From Amoebophilaceae bacterium UBA1467 (lineage in GTDB: Bacteria; Bacteroidota; Bacteroidia; Cytophagales; Amoebophilaceae): a stretch of 5,412 nt of DNA. The DNA lies in contig DCSL01000077.1 of the NCBI GenBank assembly GCA_002325615.1, positions 27,413 to 32,824 of the forward strand. The letters are read 5' to 3'. Numbering within the stretch: the stretch's first letter is position 1; the number at the start of each line of letters is the position of its first letter. The notes beneath the pieces were generated by a model. The model was not told the DNA's origin, searched no databases, and saw nothing but the letters and a program-made list of their open reading frames with translations. Positions 1 through 5,412 of this stretch are shown here, in pieces. The position numbers and the translations under genes are program-made.

Positions 1-8
1 AACTCACC

Positions 9-1301
9 ATGGCTGCTACCTCTCCTTCCTTTCAAGCCCTCCAACTCAATAAGGGGTTGCTACAAGCAGTCCAAGAGGCAGGCTACACCACCCCTACCCC
101 CATCCAACAAAAAGCCATCCCCCTGATCCTGCAGGGGCACGATGTGCTGGGCATTGCCCAAACAGGCACAGGCAAAACAGCCGCTTATTTGCTTCCCCTG
201 CTGATGCAGCTCAAGCATGCGACAGGCACTTATCCAAGGGCTCTAATCCTAGCCACCAGCAAAGAGCTGGTCATTCAGATTGCGTACAGTCTAGTGGCCT
301 TGGCCAAGTACACCAACCTGCGCCATGCTTGCCTCTACGGGGGCATAGGGCCTACCCAACAAATAGAAATTGTCAATCAAGGCATCGACCTCTTAGTAGC
401 CACCCCTGGCCGGTTGCTCGACTTGTACCACCGCAATGCGCTCCATCTGCGAGTAGTCAAGCACTTGGTCCTTGACGAAGCAGACAAACTCCTAGGCATT
501 AGTTTCTTACCCCAACTCAGGAGTATTTTAGAAGTGCTCCCTAGCAAAAGGCAGCAGCTGCTCTTCTCTGCTACCATGGCAGCGCAGGTCATGAAGCTTT
601 CAGAAGAATTCTTGGCCTGGCCCGAAAAAGCCATCATTACCCCACAAGCCACCCCTGGAGCCGCTGTCAGTCAGCAGTGCTATCAGGTGCCCAACATAGC
701 CACCAAAGCCAGGCTACTTGCTTTATTGCTTACTGACACGGCTGTCTTTAGCAGGGTTATTGTCTTCACCCGTACCCGCAAAACAGCCGAGCATACGGCT
801 CATTTTTTACGGCGAAAAGCAACAGGAGAAGTACGAGTTATTCATGCCAACAAAGGACAAAATACACGGATCAATGCATTGAACGCCTTCCAAGCAGGTA
901 CCGTGCGCATCCTAGTGGCTACAGACGTAGCTGCCAGGGGCATTGACGTGAGTCAGGTCAGTCATGTCATTAACTTTGAAGTGCCCAACTTGCCTGCAGA
1001 GTATGTGCATCGTATTGGAAGAACAGGCAGGGCCGACAACACTGGCCAAGCCATCACACTTGCCAACCCATCAGAAGTATACTACATCCGGCAGATTGAA
1101 AAATTAATGCGCCAAAAAATTTCGGTTGTCGCACTGCCACCTGCACTGGTAGTAACCCCCACCAGCTTTGAGGAGGGGCAGGTGATGGCGCAAACAATAG
1201 ATTGGCAGCGTCAAAAAGAAGACCCTAGCTATCAGGGTGCTTTTCATAAAAAGAAAAGCAAGGTTGTTAGCAAGGAATCGTACACTAGAAAGAGGGAGTA
1301 G
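9..1301 (+). CDS. rhlE: DEAD-box ATP-dependent RNA helicase, RhlE-like
   Basis: An ATP-driven RNA unwinding enzyme of the cytoplasm; relatives act in ribosome assembly, cold adaptation and RNA decay. All core motifs of superfamily 2 DEAD-box proteins are visible in the 430 residues: Q motif with F8 and PTPIQQ at 29-34, Walker A AQTGTGKT at 50-57, GG at 111-112, TPGR at 132-135, DEAD at 156-159, SAT at 187-189, IVFTRT at 251-256, ATDVAARGID at 304-313 and HRIGRTGR at 334-341. The stretch around 279-294 (H..NKGQN.R..AL..F) resembles the RhlE subfamily. Motif Ia is odd: TSKEL at 83-87 instead of PTREL. A basic tail (about 401-430, rich in K and R) follows the second RecA-like domain, as is common for RNA anchoring. 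The ATG at 9 gives the normal short spacing to the Q motif, but only eight bases lie upstream, so the promoter and ribosome binding site cannot be judged and a longer N-terminus is not excluded. It converges on the tRNA-Leu gene. The exact subfamily (RhlE versus a related DEAD-box paralogue) is inferred. Confidence 0.95.
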   Translation: MAATSPSFQALQLNKGLLQAVQEAGYTTPTPIQQKAIPLILQGHDVLGIAQTGTGKTAAYLLPLLMQLKHATGTYPRALILATSKELVIQIAYSLVALAKYTNLRHACLYGGIGPTQQIEIVNQGIDLLVATPGRLLDLYHRNALHLRVVKHLVLDEADKLLGISFLPQLRSILEVLPSKRQQLLFSATMAAQVMKLSEEFLAWPEKAIITPQATPGAAVSQQCYQVPNIATKARLLALLLTDTAVFSRVIVFTRTRKTAEHTAHFLRRKATGEVRVIHANKGQNTRINALNAFQAGTVRILVATDVAARGIDVSQVSHVINFEVPNLPAEYVHRIGRTGRADNTGQAITLANPSEVYYIRQIEKLMRQKISVVALPPALVVTPTSFEEGQVMAQTIDWQRQKEDPSYQGAFHKKKSKVVSKESYTRKRE

Positions 1302-1347
1302 GAGCAACTTTAATCTTTCACCAAGGGAACATCAGGCCCTGAAAATG

Positions 1348-1431
1348 TACCTGGGGCCGGGATCGAACCGGCACGATATTGCTACCATTGGTGTTTGAGA
1401 CCAACGCGTCTACCAATTCCGCCACCCAGGC
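1348..1431 (-). tRNA. tRNA-Leu (anticodon CAA)
   Basis: Read on the minus strand, a complete 84-base class II tRNA folds by eye. The acceptor stem GCCTGGG pairs with CCCAGGT with one G-U pair at the end, and the discriminator base is A. The anticodon stem TTGGT/ACCAA encloses the loop CTCAAAC, giving anticodon CAA, which reads UUG. The long variable arm expected for tRNA-Leu is present as GGTA-GCAA-TATC. The T arm is GCCGG-TTCGATC-CCGGC. CCA is not encoded, so a CCA-adding enzyme must complete the 3' end. It lies 42 bases downstream of tRNA-Cys on the same strand. Confidence 0.97.
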
Positions 1432-1435
1432 AAGT

Positions 1436-1452
1436 ACTTTTCAGTGAAAAGT
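1436..1452 (-). repeat. Perfect inverted repeat in the tRNA-Cys/tRNA-Leu spacer
   Basis: On the minus strand ACTTTTC and GAAAAGT form a perfect 7-bp stem around a 3-base loop, ending five bases before the mature 5' end of tRNA-Leu. No U-tract follows on the minus strand, and on the plus strand it is followed by CGAAAAAG, so it does not look like an intrinsic terminator in either direction. A role as a spacer hairpin that presents the tRNA-Leu leader for 5' processing is inference; chance is possible because the stem is AT-rich. Confidence 0.5.
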
Positions 1453-1473
1453 CGAAAAAGACTGCAGTAAGCG

Positions 1474-1544
1474 AGGTCGCGAGTGGGTTCGAACCACCGT
1501 AGAAGGTTTTGCAGACCTTTGCCTAACCACTCGGCCACGCGACC
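1474..1544 (-). tRNA. tRNA-Cys (anticodon GCA)
   Basis: A 71-base cloverleaf is readable on the minus strand. The acceptor stem GGTCGCG pairs perfectly with CGCGACC, followed by discriminator U, the base typical of bacterial tRNA-Cys. The anticodon stem AAGGT/ACCTT encloses the loop CTGCAAA, giving anticodon GCA. The T arm is GGTGG-TTCGAAC-CCACT, with one G-U pair. CCA is not encoded. It begins 61 bases after the rpsA stop codon on the same strand, with no visible terminator between, so readthrough from rpsA is plausible. Confidence 0.97.
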
Positions 1545-1605
1545 CTCATAGATGCACATCGGATGGGTTTTCAGTATGCCCCCTGAGGCTGTTTGGGCCT
1601 CGCCT

Positions 1606-3396
1606 TTACTCATCACGCTCTAAACCCGCGTCTATTTTTTCCTTTAAGAAAACCAGGGCTTCGATGTCTCCCAAAGTAGACTTTTCTGCTGTCATGGTGT
1701 TGCCAGAAGCATCAGAGCGTTTACTTGCTTTTGGTTTGGATGTATCTGAAAACTCCTTGGTCTCTGAAAAGAGAGCTGTATGAGAGAGCAGAATCCTTTT
1801 ATTGGTTTTAGAAAATTCAATAACTTTCAGCTCAAGTAGCTCACCTATTGACACTTCTTGACCGTCTTCTTTGATCAAGTGATGCTTAGGAACAAACCCT
1901 TCTACACCATAAGGAAATGCTACGAAGACACCTCTATCTGTCTTTTTGCTAATAGTACCTTGATGAACCGAATCTATTTTAAATTCTTCTTCGTAAGTAT
2001 CCCATGGGTTCTCTTCTAACTGCTTACGCCCCAAGGCTAGCCTTTTGTTTTCTTGGTCAATTTCCAGCACGATTGCTTCTACTGTGTCACCTGCTTTCAG
2101 AACCTCAGAAGGATGGTTGATCTTTTGGGTCCAAGACAAATCTGAAACATGGAGCAGTCCTTCAATACCCTCTTCCAGCTCTATAAATACTCCAAAATGG
2201 GTCATGTTCCTAACAATGCCCTGGTGTTTAGTACCTACGGAATATTTTCCTAAGAGATCTGTACTGGTCCAGGGATCACATGTAAGTTGTTTGATACCTA
2301 GAGACATTTTCTTTTCCTCACGGTCTAGGGTAAGCACCACGGCCTCTATTTCATCCCCTATTTTGATCAAGTCACGAATATTACGTGGGTATTGCGACCA
2401 AGAAATTTCTGAAATGTGAACCAGACCTTCTACACCAGGCATGATTTCCATGAAAGCGCCATAATCTGCTAGGTTCACTACTTTGCCTTTGACCTTAGAG
2501 CCTACCTCAATAGTAGCTGGCAATGCTTCCCAAGGATGTGGGGTAAGCTGCTTCATCCCCAAGGAGATACGTTTTTTGTCTTCGTTAAAATCAGTCACCA
2601 CCACTCTCACCTTTTGGCCAAGCTCCAGGACTTCTTCTGGGTGCCCAATCCTACTCCAAGCAATGTCTGTAATGTGCAACAACCCATCTACACCCCCTAG
2701 GTCAATGAATACGCCAAAACTGGTCATATTTTTGATGATCCCTTCCAAAATCTGACCTTTCTCTAGGTGACTGATAATAGCACTTTTCTGACTTTCCAAA
2801 CTTTTCTCGATCAGTACTTTGTGCGAGACCACCACGTTGTCATTGGCATGGTTAATTTTTACTACTGCCACATCGATAGACTTGCCCACATAGGCATCAA
2901 AGTCACGGATGGGCTTGATATCAATCTGCGAACCAGGCAGAAATGCTTCAATGCCATAAATATCTACAATCAACCCCCCCTTGGTTCTTCGCTTGACCAG
3001 CCCCCCCTCTATCACCTCGCCATTGTCTACAGAAGCTTGAATTTTCTCCCACCCTCTAACCAGCTTTGCCTTTTTACGAGAAAGTACGAGCTGGCCTCTC
3101 GCATCCTCTTGCTCTTCTATATAGACCTCCACTTCATCGCCAGGCTTTAGATCAGGCAGGTCACGGAATTCATTGAGCGATACCAGCCCATCTGACTTAA
3201 AGTCAATGTTAATGATTACATCACGGTTACTAATAGCTACTACTGCACCTTTAACCACTTCACATTCCTTGATGGAGGTGAGGGTTGCCTCGTAGCTTTG
3301 GGTAAGGGCTGCCCTTTCCTGATCTGTATATGCTACACCGAACCTGGTGGCAGGGCTAGTAGATTCCCACTTATAAGTTTCTGCTGTTGAATTCAT
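1606..3396 (-). CDS. rpsA: 30S ribosomal protein S1
   Basis: An RNA-binding protein of the small ribosomal subunit that helps mRNA bind and unfold. This matters in Bacteroidota, where initiation depends little on Shine-Dalgarno pairing. The 596 residues hold six S1 (OB-fold) repeats at roughly 47-110, 128-195, 216-284, 301-371, 390-460 and 477-542. Repeats 3 to 5 are the most canonical (FGVFIDL...GLLHI.D, YGAFMEI...GLVHISE, FGVFIEL...GLLHVSD); repeats 1 and 2 are divergent, as is normal for the ribosome-binding half. A polar tail (about 543-596, rich in S, K, E, D) ends the protein. I start it at ATG 3396 rather than the in-frame ATG at 3495: the intervening region contains a perfect TAnnTTTG promoter box, AAGGA lies ten bases before ATG 3396, and length and repeat positions fit the family. 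tRNA-Cys and tRNA-Leu follow on the same strand. gldD is divergent. Confidence 0.97.
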   Translation of the reverse strand: MNSTAETYKWESTSPATRFGVAYTDQERAALTQSYEATLTSIKECEVVKGAVVAISNRDVIINIDFKSDGLVSLNEFRDLPDLKPGDEVEVYIEEQEDARGQLVLSRKKAKLVRGWEKIQASVDNGEVIEGGLVKRRTKGGLIVDIYGIEAFLPGSQIDIKPIRDFDAYVGKSIDVAVVKINHANDNVVVSHKVLIEKSLESQKSAIISHLEKGQILEGIIKNMTSFGVFIDLGGVDGLLHITDIAWSRIGHPEEVLELGQKVRVVVTDFNEDKKRISLGMKQLTPHPWEALPATIEVGSKVKGKVVNLADYGAFMEIMPGVEGLVHISEISWSQYPRNIRDLIKIGDEIEAVVLTLDREEKKMSLGIKQLTCDPWTSTDLLGKYSVGTKHQGIVRNMTHFGVFIELEEGIEGLLHVSDLSWTQKINHPSEVLKAGDTVEAIVLEIDQENKRLALGRKQLEENPWDTYEEEFKIDSVHQGTISKKTDRGVFVAFPYGVEGFVPKHHLIKEDGQEVSIGELLELKVIEFSKTNKRILLSHTALFSETKEFSDTSKPKASKRSDASGNTMTAEKSTLGDIEALVFLKEKIDAGLERDE

Positions 3397-3419
3397 GAGA
3401 TGGAGGTCCTTATTTTTTT

Positions 3420-3453
3420 GCGTACAATACGCCGTTGAATAGCTGTAACTATT
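3420..3453 (-). promoter_or_regulatory. Structured rpsA mRNA leader (two small hairpins)
   Basis: Between the predicted promoter and the rpsA start codon, the minus strand has two perfect inverted repeats. AATAG-TTACAG-CTATT covers 3453-3438 and GCGTA-TTG-TACGC covers 3432-3420. The second is followed by seven A residues (3419-3413) and then AAGGACCTCC close to the start codon. The sequence shows the stems directly. That they serve S1 autoregulation is inference by analogy with the E. coli rpsA leader, which folds into hairpins recognised by S1 itself. Confidence 0.45.
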
Positions 3454-3471
3454 TCCAAGCTTTATACGAGC

Positions 3472-3502
3472 CAAATTTAGTAATTCTTCTGCCAAGAAAA
3501 AA
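3472..3502 (-). promoter_or_regulatory. Probable rpsA promoter (Bacteroidota sigma-A type)
   Basis: On the minus strand TAAATTTG at 3479-3472 matches the Bacteroidota -7 consensus TAnnTTTG perfectly. A run of six T residues at 3502-3497 lies where the -33 box (TTTG) would sit, a weak match. Transcription starting around 3465 would give a leader of about 70 bases before ATG 3396. This placement argues against the longer open reading frame start at 3495. Confidence 0.6.
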
Positions 3503-3575
3503 CGTGGCTATTAGGGGAGGTGATGAGTTGACGCACCGCATTGCCATGCCTTACTACCAGTGCCCAAGAACACAG

Positions 3576-3583
3576 TATCTTTA
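3576..3583 (+). promoter_or_regulatory. Possible gldD promoter -7 box
   Basis: TATCTTTA on the plus strand matches TAnnTTTG except for the last base, 35 bases before ATG 3619. I see no good TTTG -33 box at the expected distance, so this is a weak call. If real, it favours ATG 3619 (short leader) over the upstream in-frame TTG at 3541. Confidence 0.3.
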
Positions 3584-3618
3584 CTATTGAAATGCTCAGA
3601 CTACAAAAGCGCACCTCA

Positions 3619-4221
3619 ATGCATAAAACTGCCCGATTGGCCATAATACTATCCATGCTAGTAGCTGTGTTTGGCACCTCACTCTGGTTCCTGCTGCGCA
3701 AAGAAATCTATGTCCCTAAGCCTCCAGGATATCCCCGGATTGTCTTGCCTGCGCATGAATATACTCCACTGCCAGGCTCTTTTCCCTATACCTTTGAAGT
3801 CTCTAAACATGCAGTTGTTACACAAGACAATTCGCCTAAAGCTGAAAAGTACTGGATCAACATCTACTATCCAGCTTTTGAAGCAGAGATTCAATTGACT
3901 TATAAACCTGTGAAGAATAGTCCTCAACTTTTGCGAGCGTACTGCTCCGATGCTTACAAGCTGACTGCCAAGCACCAGATGAAGGCCTCTGCAATCCAAG
4001 AAAAAAGCTTTAAGACCCGGCAGGGACATACGGTAATCATGGCAGAGCTAAGTGGCCAGGTACCTAGCCAAGTCCAATTTTATACGACCGATAGGACGCA
4101 CCACTTTTTGCGAGGGGCCTTGTACTTTAACACGGCTTCACAAAATGATTACCTAGAACCCATTATTACGTTCATTAAAGAAGACATCATACACATGCTC
4201 CATACGCTAGAATGGAAATAA
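3619..4221 (+). CDS. gldD: Gliding motility protein GldD, membrane-anchored form
   Basis: GldD is a Bacteroidota envelope protein, known from Flavobacterium as a lipoprotein needed for gliding and for function of the type IX secretion machinery; its biochemical activity is not known to me. The family signature runs through the 200 residues: PKPPGYPRI at 33-41, YTFE near 57-60, WINIYYP at 79-85, LTYKPV at 93-98, QFYTTDRTHHFLRGALYF at 153-170 and a C-terminal ending EDIIHMLHTLEWK at 188-200. Residues 7-26 form a hydrophobic helix after a short basic start, which should act as signal anchor or signal peptide. Unlike typical GldD there is no lipobox cysteine before the PKP motif; the only cysteine is C109. 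Other in-frame starts exist at ATG 3592 and TTG 3541 and do not supply a lipobox. The usual partner gldE is not in this window; neighbours are rpsA (divergent) and recR (convergent). Confidence 0.88.
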   Translation: MHKTARLAIILSMLVAVFGTSLWFLLRKEIYVPKPPGYPRIVLPAHEYTPLPGSFPYTFEVSKHAVVTQDNSPKAEKYWINIYYPAFEAEIQLTYKPVKNSPQLLRAYCSDAYKLTAKHQMKASAIQEKSFKTRQGHTVIMAELSGQVPSQVQFYTTDRTHHFLRGALYFNTASQNDYLEPIITFIKEDIIHMLHTLEWK

Positions 4222-4264
4222 TGGTACTGATAGCAGATGCAAGAAAACAGCCCCTGAGTACGGA

Positions 4265-4867
4265 TTATGGGTAGGCCACGCGACCAGCAATGCTTCTACC
4301 CAATGTGAGTTCGTCCGTGTATTCTAGTTCCCCTCCCACAGCTACACCACGAGCAATGACACTGGCTTTGACGGCACATCCTTTGATTTTTTTAGTGATG
4401 TAGAACGCCGTAGTGTCGCCCTCAATGGTGGCACTCAACGCAAAGATGACCTCTTGGGGCTGTACTTCTTGGACACGTTGTACCAGAGAGTCTATTTTTA
4501 GTTGATCAGGGCCAATCCCTGCTACAGGAGAAATAATCCCTCCCAACACATGGTAGAGTCCTCTGTATTGGGAAGTATTTTCTATGGCTAGTACATCTTG
4601 GATGCTCTCTACCACACAAATAACAGATCGATCGCGGTGCGGATTGTTGCAGATACTACACACAGATTCATCAGCAACATTGTGGCAATGGCAACAGTAT
4701 TGTATTTCTGCACGCAACGTGCGCAGCACATCTGTCAGTCTTTCTGTATGCTCTTTTTTGGCTTTCAAAAGGAACAGCGCTAGCCGCAAAGCCGTTTTTT
4801 TTCCGATGCCCGGCAGAGTGGCAATTTCATGCACTGCTTCTTCGATTAGCTTGGAGGAGTAAAGCAT
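4265..4867 (-). CDS. recR: Recombination mediator protein RecR
   Basis: RecR works with RecO (and RecF) to load RecA on SSB-coated single-stranded DNA during gap repair. The 200 residues have the full family layout: N-terminal helix-hairpin-helix with LPGIGKKTALRLA at 18-30, a C4 zinc finger with C58, C61, C70 and C73, and a Toprim domain from about 81 to 175 with VVES at 85-88, DVLAIE at 91-96, YHVLGG at 105-110 and GIGPDQL at 117-123. The C-terminal Walker-like segment GVAVGGELEYTDELTLGR is at 174-191. I chose ATG 4867 because the product then starts MLYSSKLIEEAV, matching the usual RecR N-terminus. The adjacent ATG at 4870 adds one residue. The in-frame ATG at 4906 adds 13 and overlaps a predicted promoter box, so it is unlikely. 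Length is normal and no key residue is missing. The gene stands alone, 43 bases from the end of convergent gldD. Confidence 0.97.
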   Translation of the reverse strand: MLYSSKLIEEAVHEIATLPGIGKKTALRLALFLLKAKKEHTERLTDVLRTLRAEIQYCCHCHNVADESVCSICNNPHRDRSVICVVESIQDVLAIENTSQYRGLYHVLGGIISPVAGIGPDQLKIDSLVQRVQEVQPQEVIFALSATIEGDTTAFYITKKIKGCAVKASVIARGVAVGGELEYTDELTLGRSIAGRVAYP

Positions 4868-4899
4868 CATCTGGGGTAGGTTCCTAATTTTTAGGCAGG

Positions 4900-4907
4900 C
4901 AAACATA
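4900..4907 (-). promoter_or_regulatory. Probable recR promoter -7 box
   Basis: TATGTTTG on the minus strand is a perfect match to TAnnTTTG, 32 bases before the preferred recR start at 4867. No clear TTTG -33 box is seen 19 to 21 bases further upstream. It overlaps the alternative start at 4906, which supports the shorter RecR. Confidence 0.5.
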
Positions 4908-4950
4908 CATAAAAATGGCTATAGTGAGCATACTTGCAGAGTCATGACGC

Positions 4951-4981
4951 TTGCTATTGCCTGCAGAGGATAGTAAATTTA
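4951..4981 (+). promoter_or_regulatory. Possible promoter for tRNA-Ile
   Basis: TTG at 4951-4953, a 20-base spacer and TAAATTTA at 4974-4981 fit the Bacteroidota -33/-7 arrangement, with a mismatch at the last base of the -7 box. It would give a leader of about 70 bases before the tRNA-Ile gene at 5059. I saw no better candidate closer to the tRNA. Confidence 0.4.
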
Positions 4982-5058
4982 GCCCTGTTTTTGGTGACAT
5001 GCTGCGAGACGTTGCACTTTCTTCAGACAATTTTTTCCAACCACAGTTAAGATTATAG

Positions 5059-5132
5059 GGGCTTGTAGCTCAGCTGGTTAGAGCGCTACACTGATAATGT
5101 AGAGGTCCGTGGTTCGAGTCCACGCAGGCCCA
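5059..5132 (+). tRNA. tRNA-Ile (anticodon GAU)
   Basis: A complete 74-base tRNA. The acceptor stem GGGCTTG pairs with CAGGCCC with one G-U pair, and the discriminator is A. The anticodon stem CTACA/TGTAG encloses the loop CTGATAA, giving anticodon GAU. The T arm is CGTGG-TTCGAGT-CCACG. CCA is not encoded. No rRNA and no tRNA-Ala lie beside it, although in most Bacteroidota this isoacceptor sits in the 16S-23S spacer. A second copy could exist elsewhere in the genome. Confidence 0.98.
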
Positions 5133-5275
5133 CGGTATTAGATTTAGATTCAGTTGGATCGTTTGGACATTGAGTGATTGGCTATGCCCGTGGCGCCAGC
5201 AACCCCACATGTACCTCGCAAGCACCCGCCTATAGATGATATCACTCTCCTCCTTAAAGCACGAATGATCCTTAA

Positions 5276-5412
5276 CTAGCCAGCATGTGCTGCGAGCTTT
5301 GCTTGCAGCACTGCTTTGGTCTGGCCCCCCATCAGACGGTCTACCTCTTGGCCTTTTTTGAAGATGATGAGCGTGGGAATACTGCGCACTCCATACTTCA
5401 TAGACATAACAG
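5276..5412 (-). CDS. trxA: Thioredoxin, C-terminal part (gene continues past the window)
   Basis: The last 44 codons plus the stop TAG of a thioredoxin-fold protein, a small cytoplasmic disulfide reductase. The visible peptide has KYGVRSIPTLIIFKKG near its start, which includes the cis-proline (IPT) opposite the active site, then a glycine pair (MGGQ) and a final helix ending in AAHAG. This matches the C-terminal strands and helix of TrxA. The WCGPC active-site segment and the start lie beyond position 5412, so whether the redox cysteines are present cannot be seen; a thioredoxin-domain paralogue is the main alternative. No intrinsic terminator is evident in the roughly 140 bases downstream of the stop. 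Confidence 0.88.
   Translation of the reverse strand, partial: VMSMKYGVRSIPTLIIFKKGQEVDRLMGGQTKAVLQAKLAAHAG

Noticed and set aside
1302..1347. Terminator between the helicase and tRNA-Leu
   Set aside because: Only a 4-bp AGGG/CCCT pairing without a following T-tract is present; not enough to call.
1585..1604. Terminator after rpsA
   Set aside because: GAGGC and GCCTC can form a 5-bp stem around seven bases on the minus strand, but no U-tract follows.
1410..1616. 68-codon minus-strand frame across the tRNA-Cys region
   Set aside because: It is an accidental frame running through the complete tRNA-Cys gene and into tRNA-Leu, and it overlaps the rpsA end.
2045..3150. Plus-strand frames of 90 to 127 codons inside rpsA
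   Set aside because: They are shadows of the well supported rpsA reading frame and have serine-rich compositions with no recognisable domain.
3397..3495. N-terminal extension of S1 from the in-frame ATG at 3495
   Set aside because: The extension has no S1-family similarity, lies across a perfect TAnnTTTG promoter box and two hairpins, and ATG 3396 has a better placed AAGGA and the normal family length.
4222..4264. Bidirectional terminator between gldD and recR
   Set aside because: GTACT and AGTAC could pair, but the stem is only 5 bp with a loop of about 28 bases and no T-tract, so it does not qualify.
4868..4906. RecR start at 4906
   Set aside because: It overlaps a perfect -7 box, and the added residues do not match RecR N-termini, which begin close to the SKLIEEAV segment.
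5137..5150. Tandem TTAGAT repeat after tRNA-Ile
   Set aside because: Only two units of six bases; far too short to suggest an attachment site or a repeat array.

Overview
The window looks like ordinary chromosomal DNA from a member of the Bacteroidota (Bacteroidetes), most likely of the Cytophagales type. Three things point there. There is a gldD gene, from a family I know only in this phylum. There is a six-repeat ribosomal protein S1 with the usual Bacteroidota layout. Several intergenic regions carry the phylum's characteristic -7 promoter box TAnnTTTG instead of a TATAAT-type box. None of the three tRNA genes encodes its 3' CCA, and starts mostly lack a strong Shine-Dalgarno sequence, which also fits. 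I cannot name the genus. A tRNA-Ile(GAU) outside an rRNA operon would fit the reduced, rearranged genomes of amoeba or arthropod symbionts such as Amoebophilus and Cardinium, but base composition here looks higher than I would expect for those, so this is only a suggestion.

Layout from left to right. A RhlE-type DEAD-box RNA helicase (+, 9-1301) converges on a minus-strand group that reads, in transcription order, rpsA (ribosomal protein S1, 3396-1606), tRNA-Cys(GCA) (1544-1474) and tRNA-Leu(CAA) (1431-1348). I see no terminator or obvious promoter inside that group, so cotranscription is plausible. A 222-base divergent intergenic region (3397-3618) holds the rpsA promoter, a structured rpsA leader and a possible gldD promoter. 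gldD (+, 3619-4221) converges on recR (-, 4867-4265) with 43 bases between the stop codons. A second divergent region (4868-5058) separates recR from a lone tRNA-Ile(GAU) (+, 5059-5132). The right edge carries the last 44 codons of a thioredoxin gene (-, 5412-5276), whose CxxC active site lies outside the window.

Functionally this is housekeeping: RNA remodelling (helicase), translation (S1 and three tRNAs), recombinational repair (RecR), thiol redox (thioredoxin), plus one envelope protein of the Bacteroidota gliding and type IX secretion machinery (GldD). I found no mobile element, CRISPR array, toxin-antitoxin pair or defence system, and no convincing evidence for an undescribed system. 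The points most worth a second look are a GldD without a lipobox cysteine, a two-hairpin rpsA leader behind a perfect -7 box, an atypical helicase motif Ia, and the lone tRNA-Ile(GAU).
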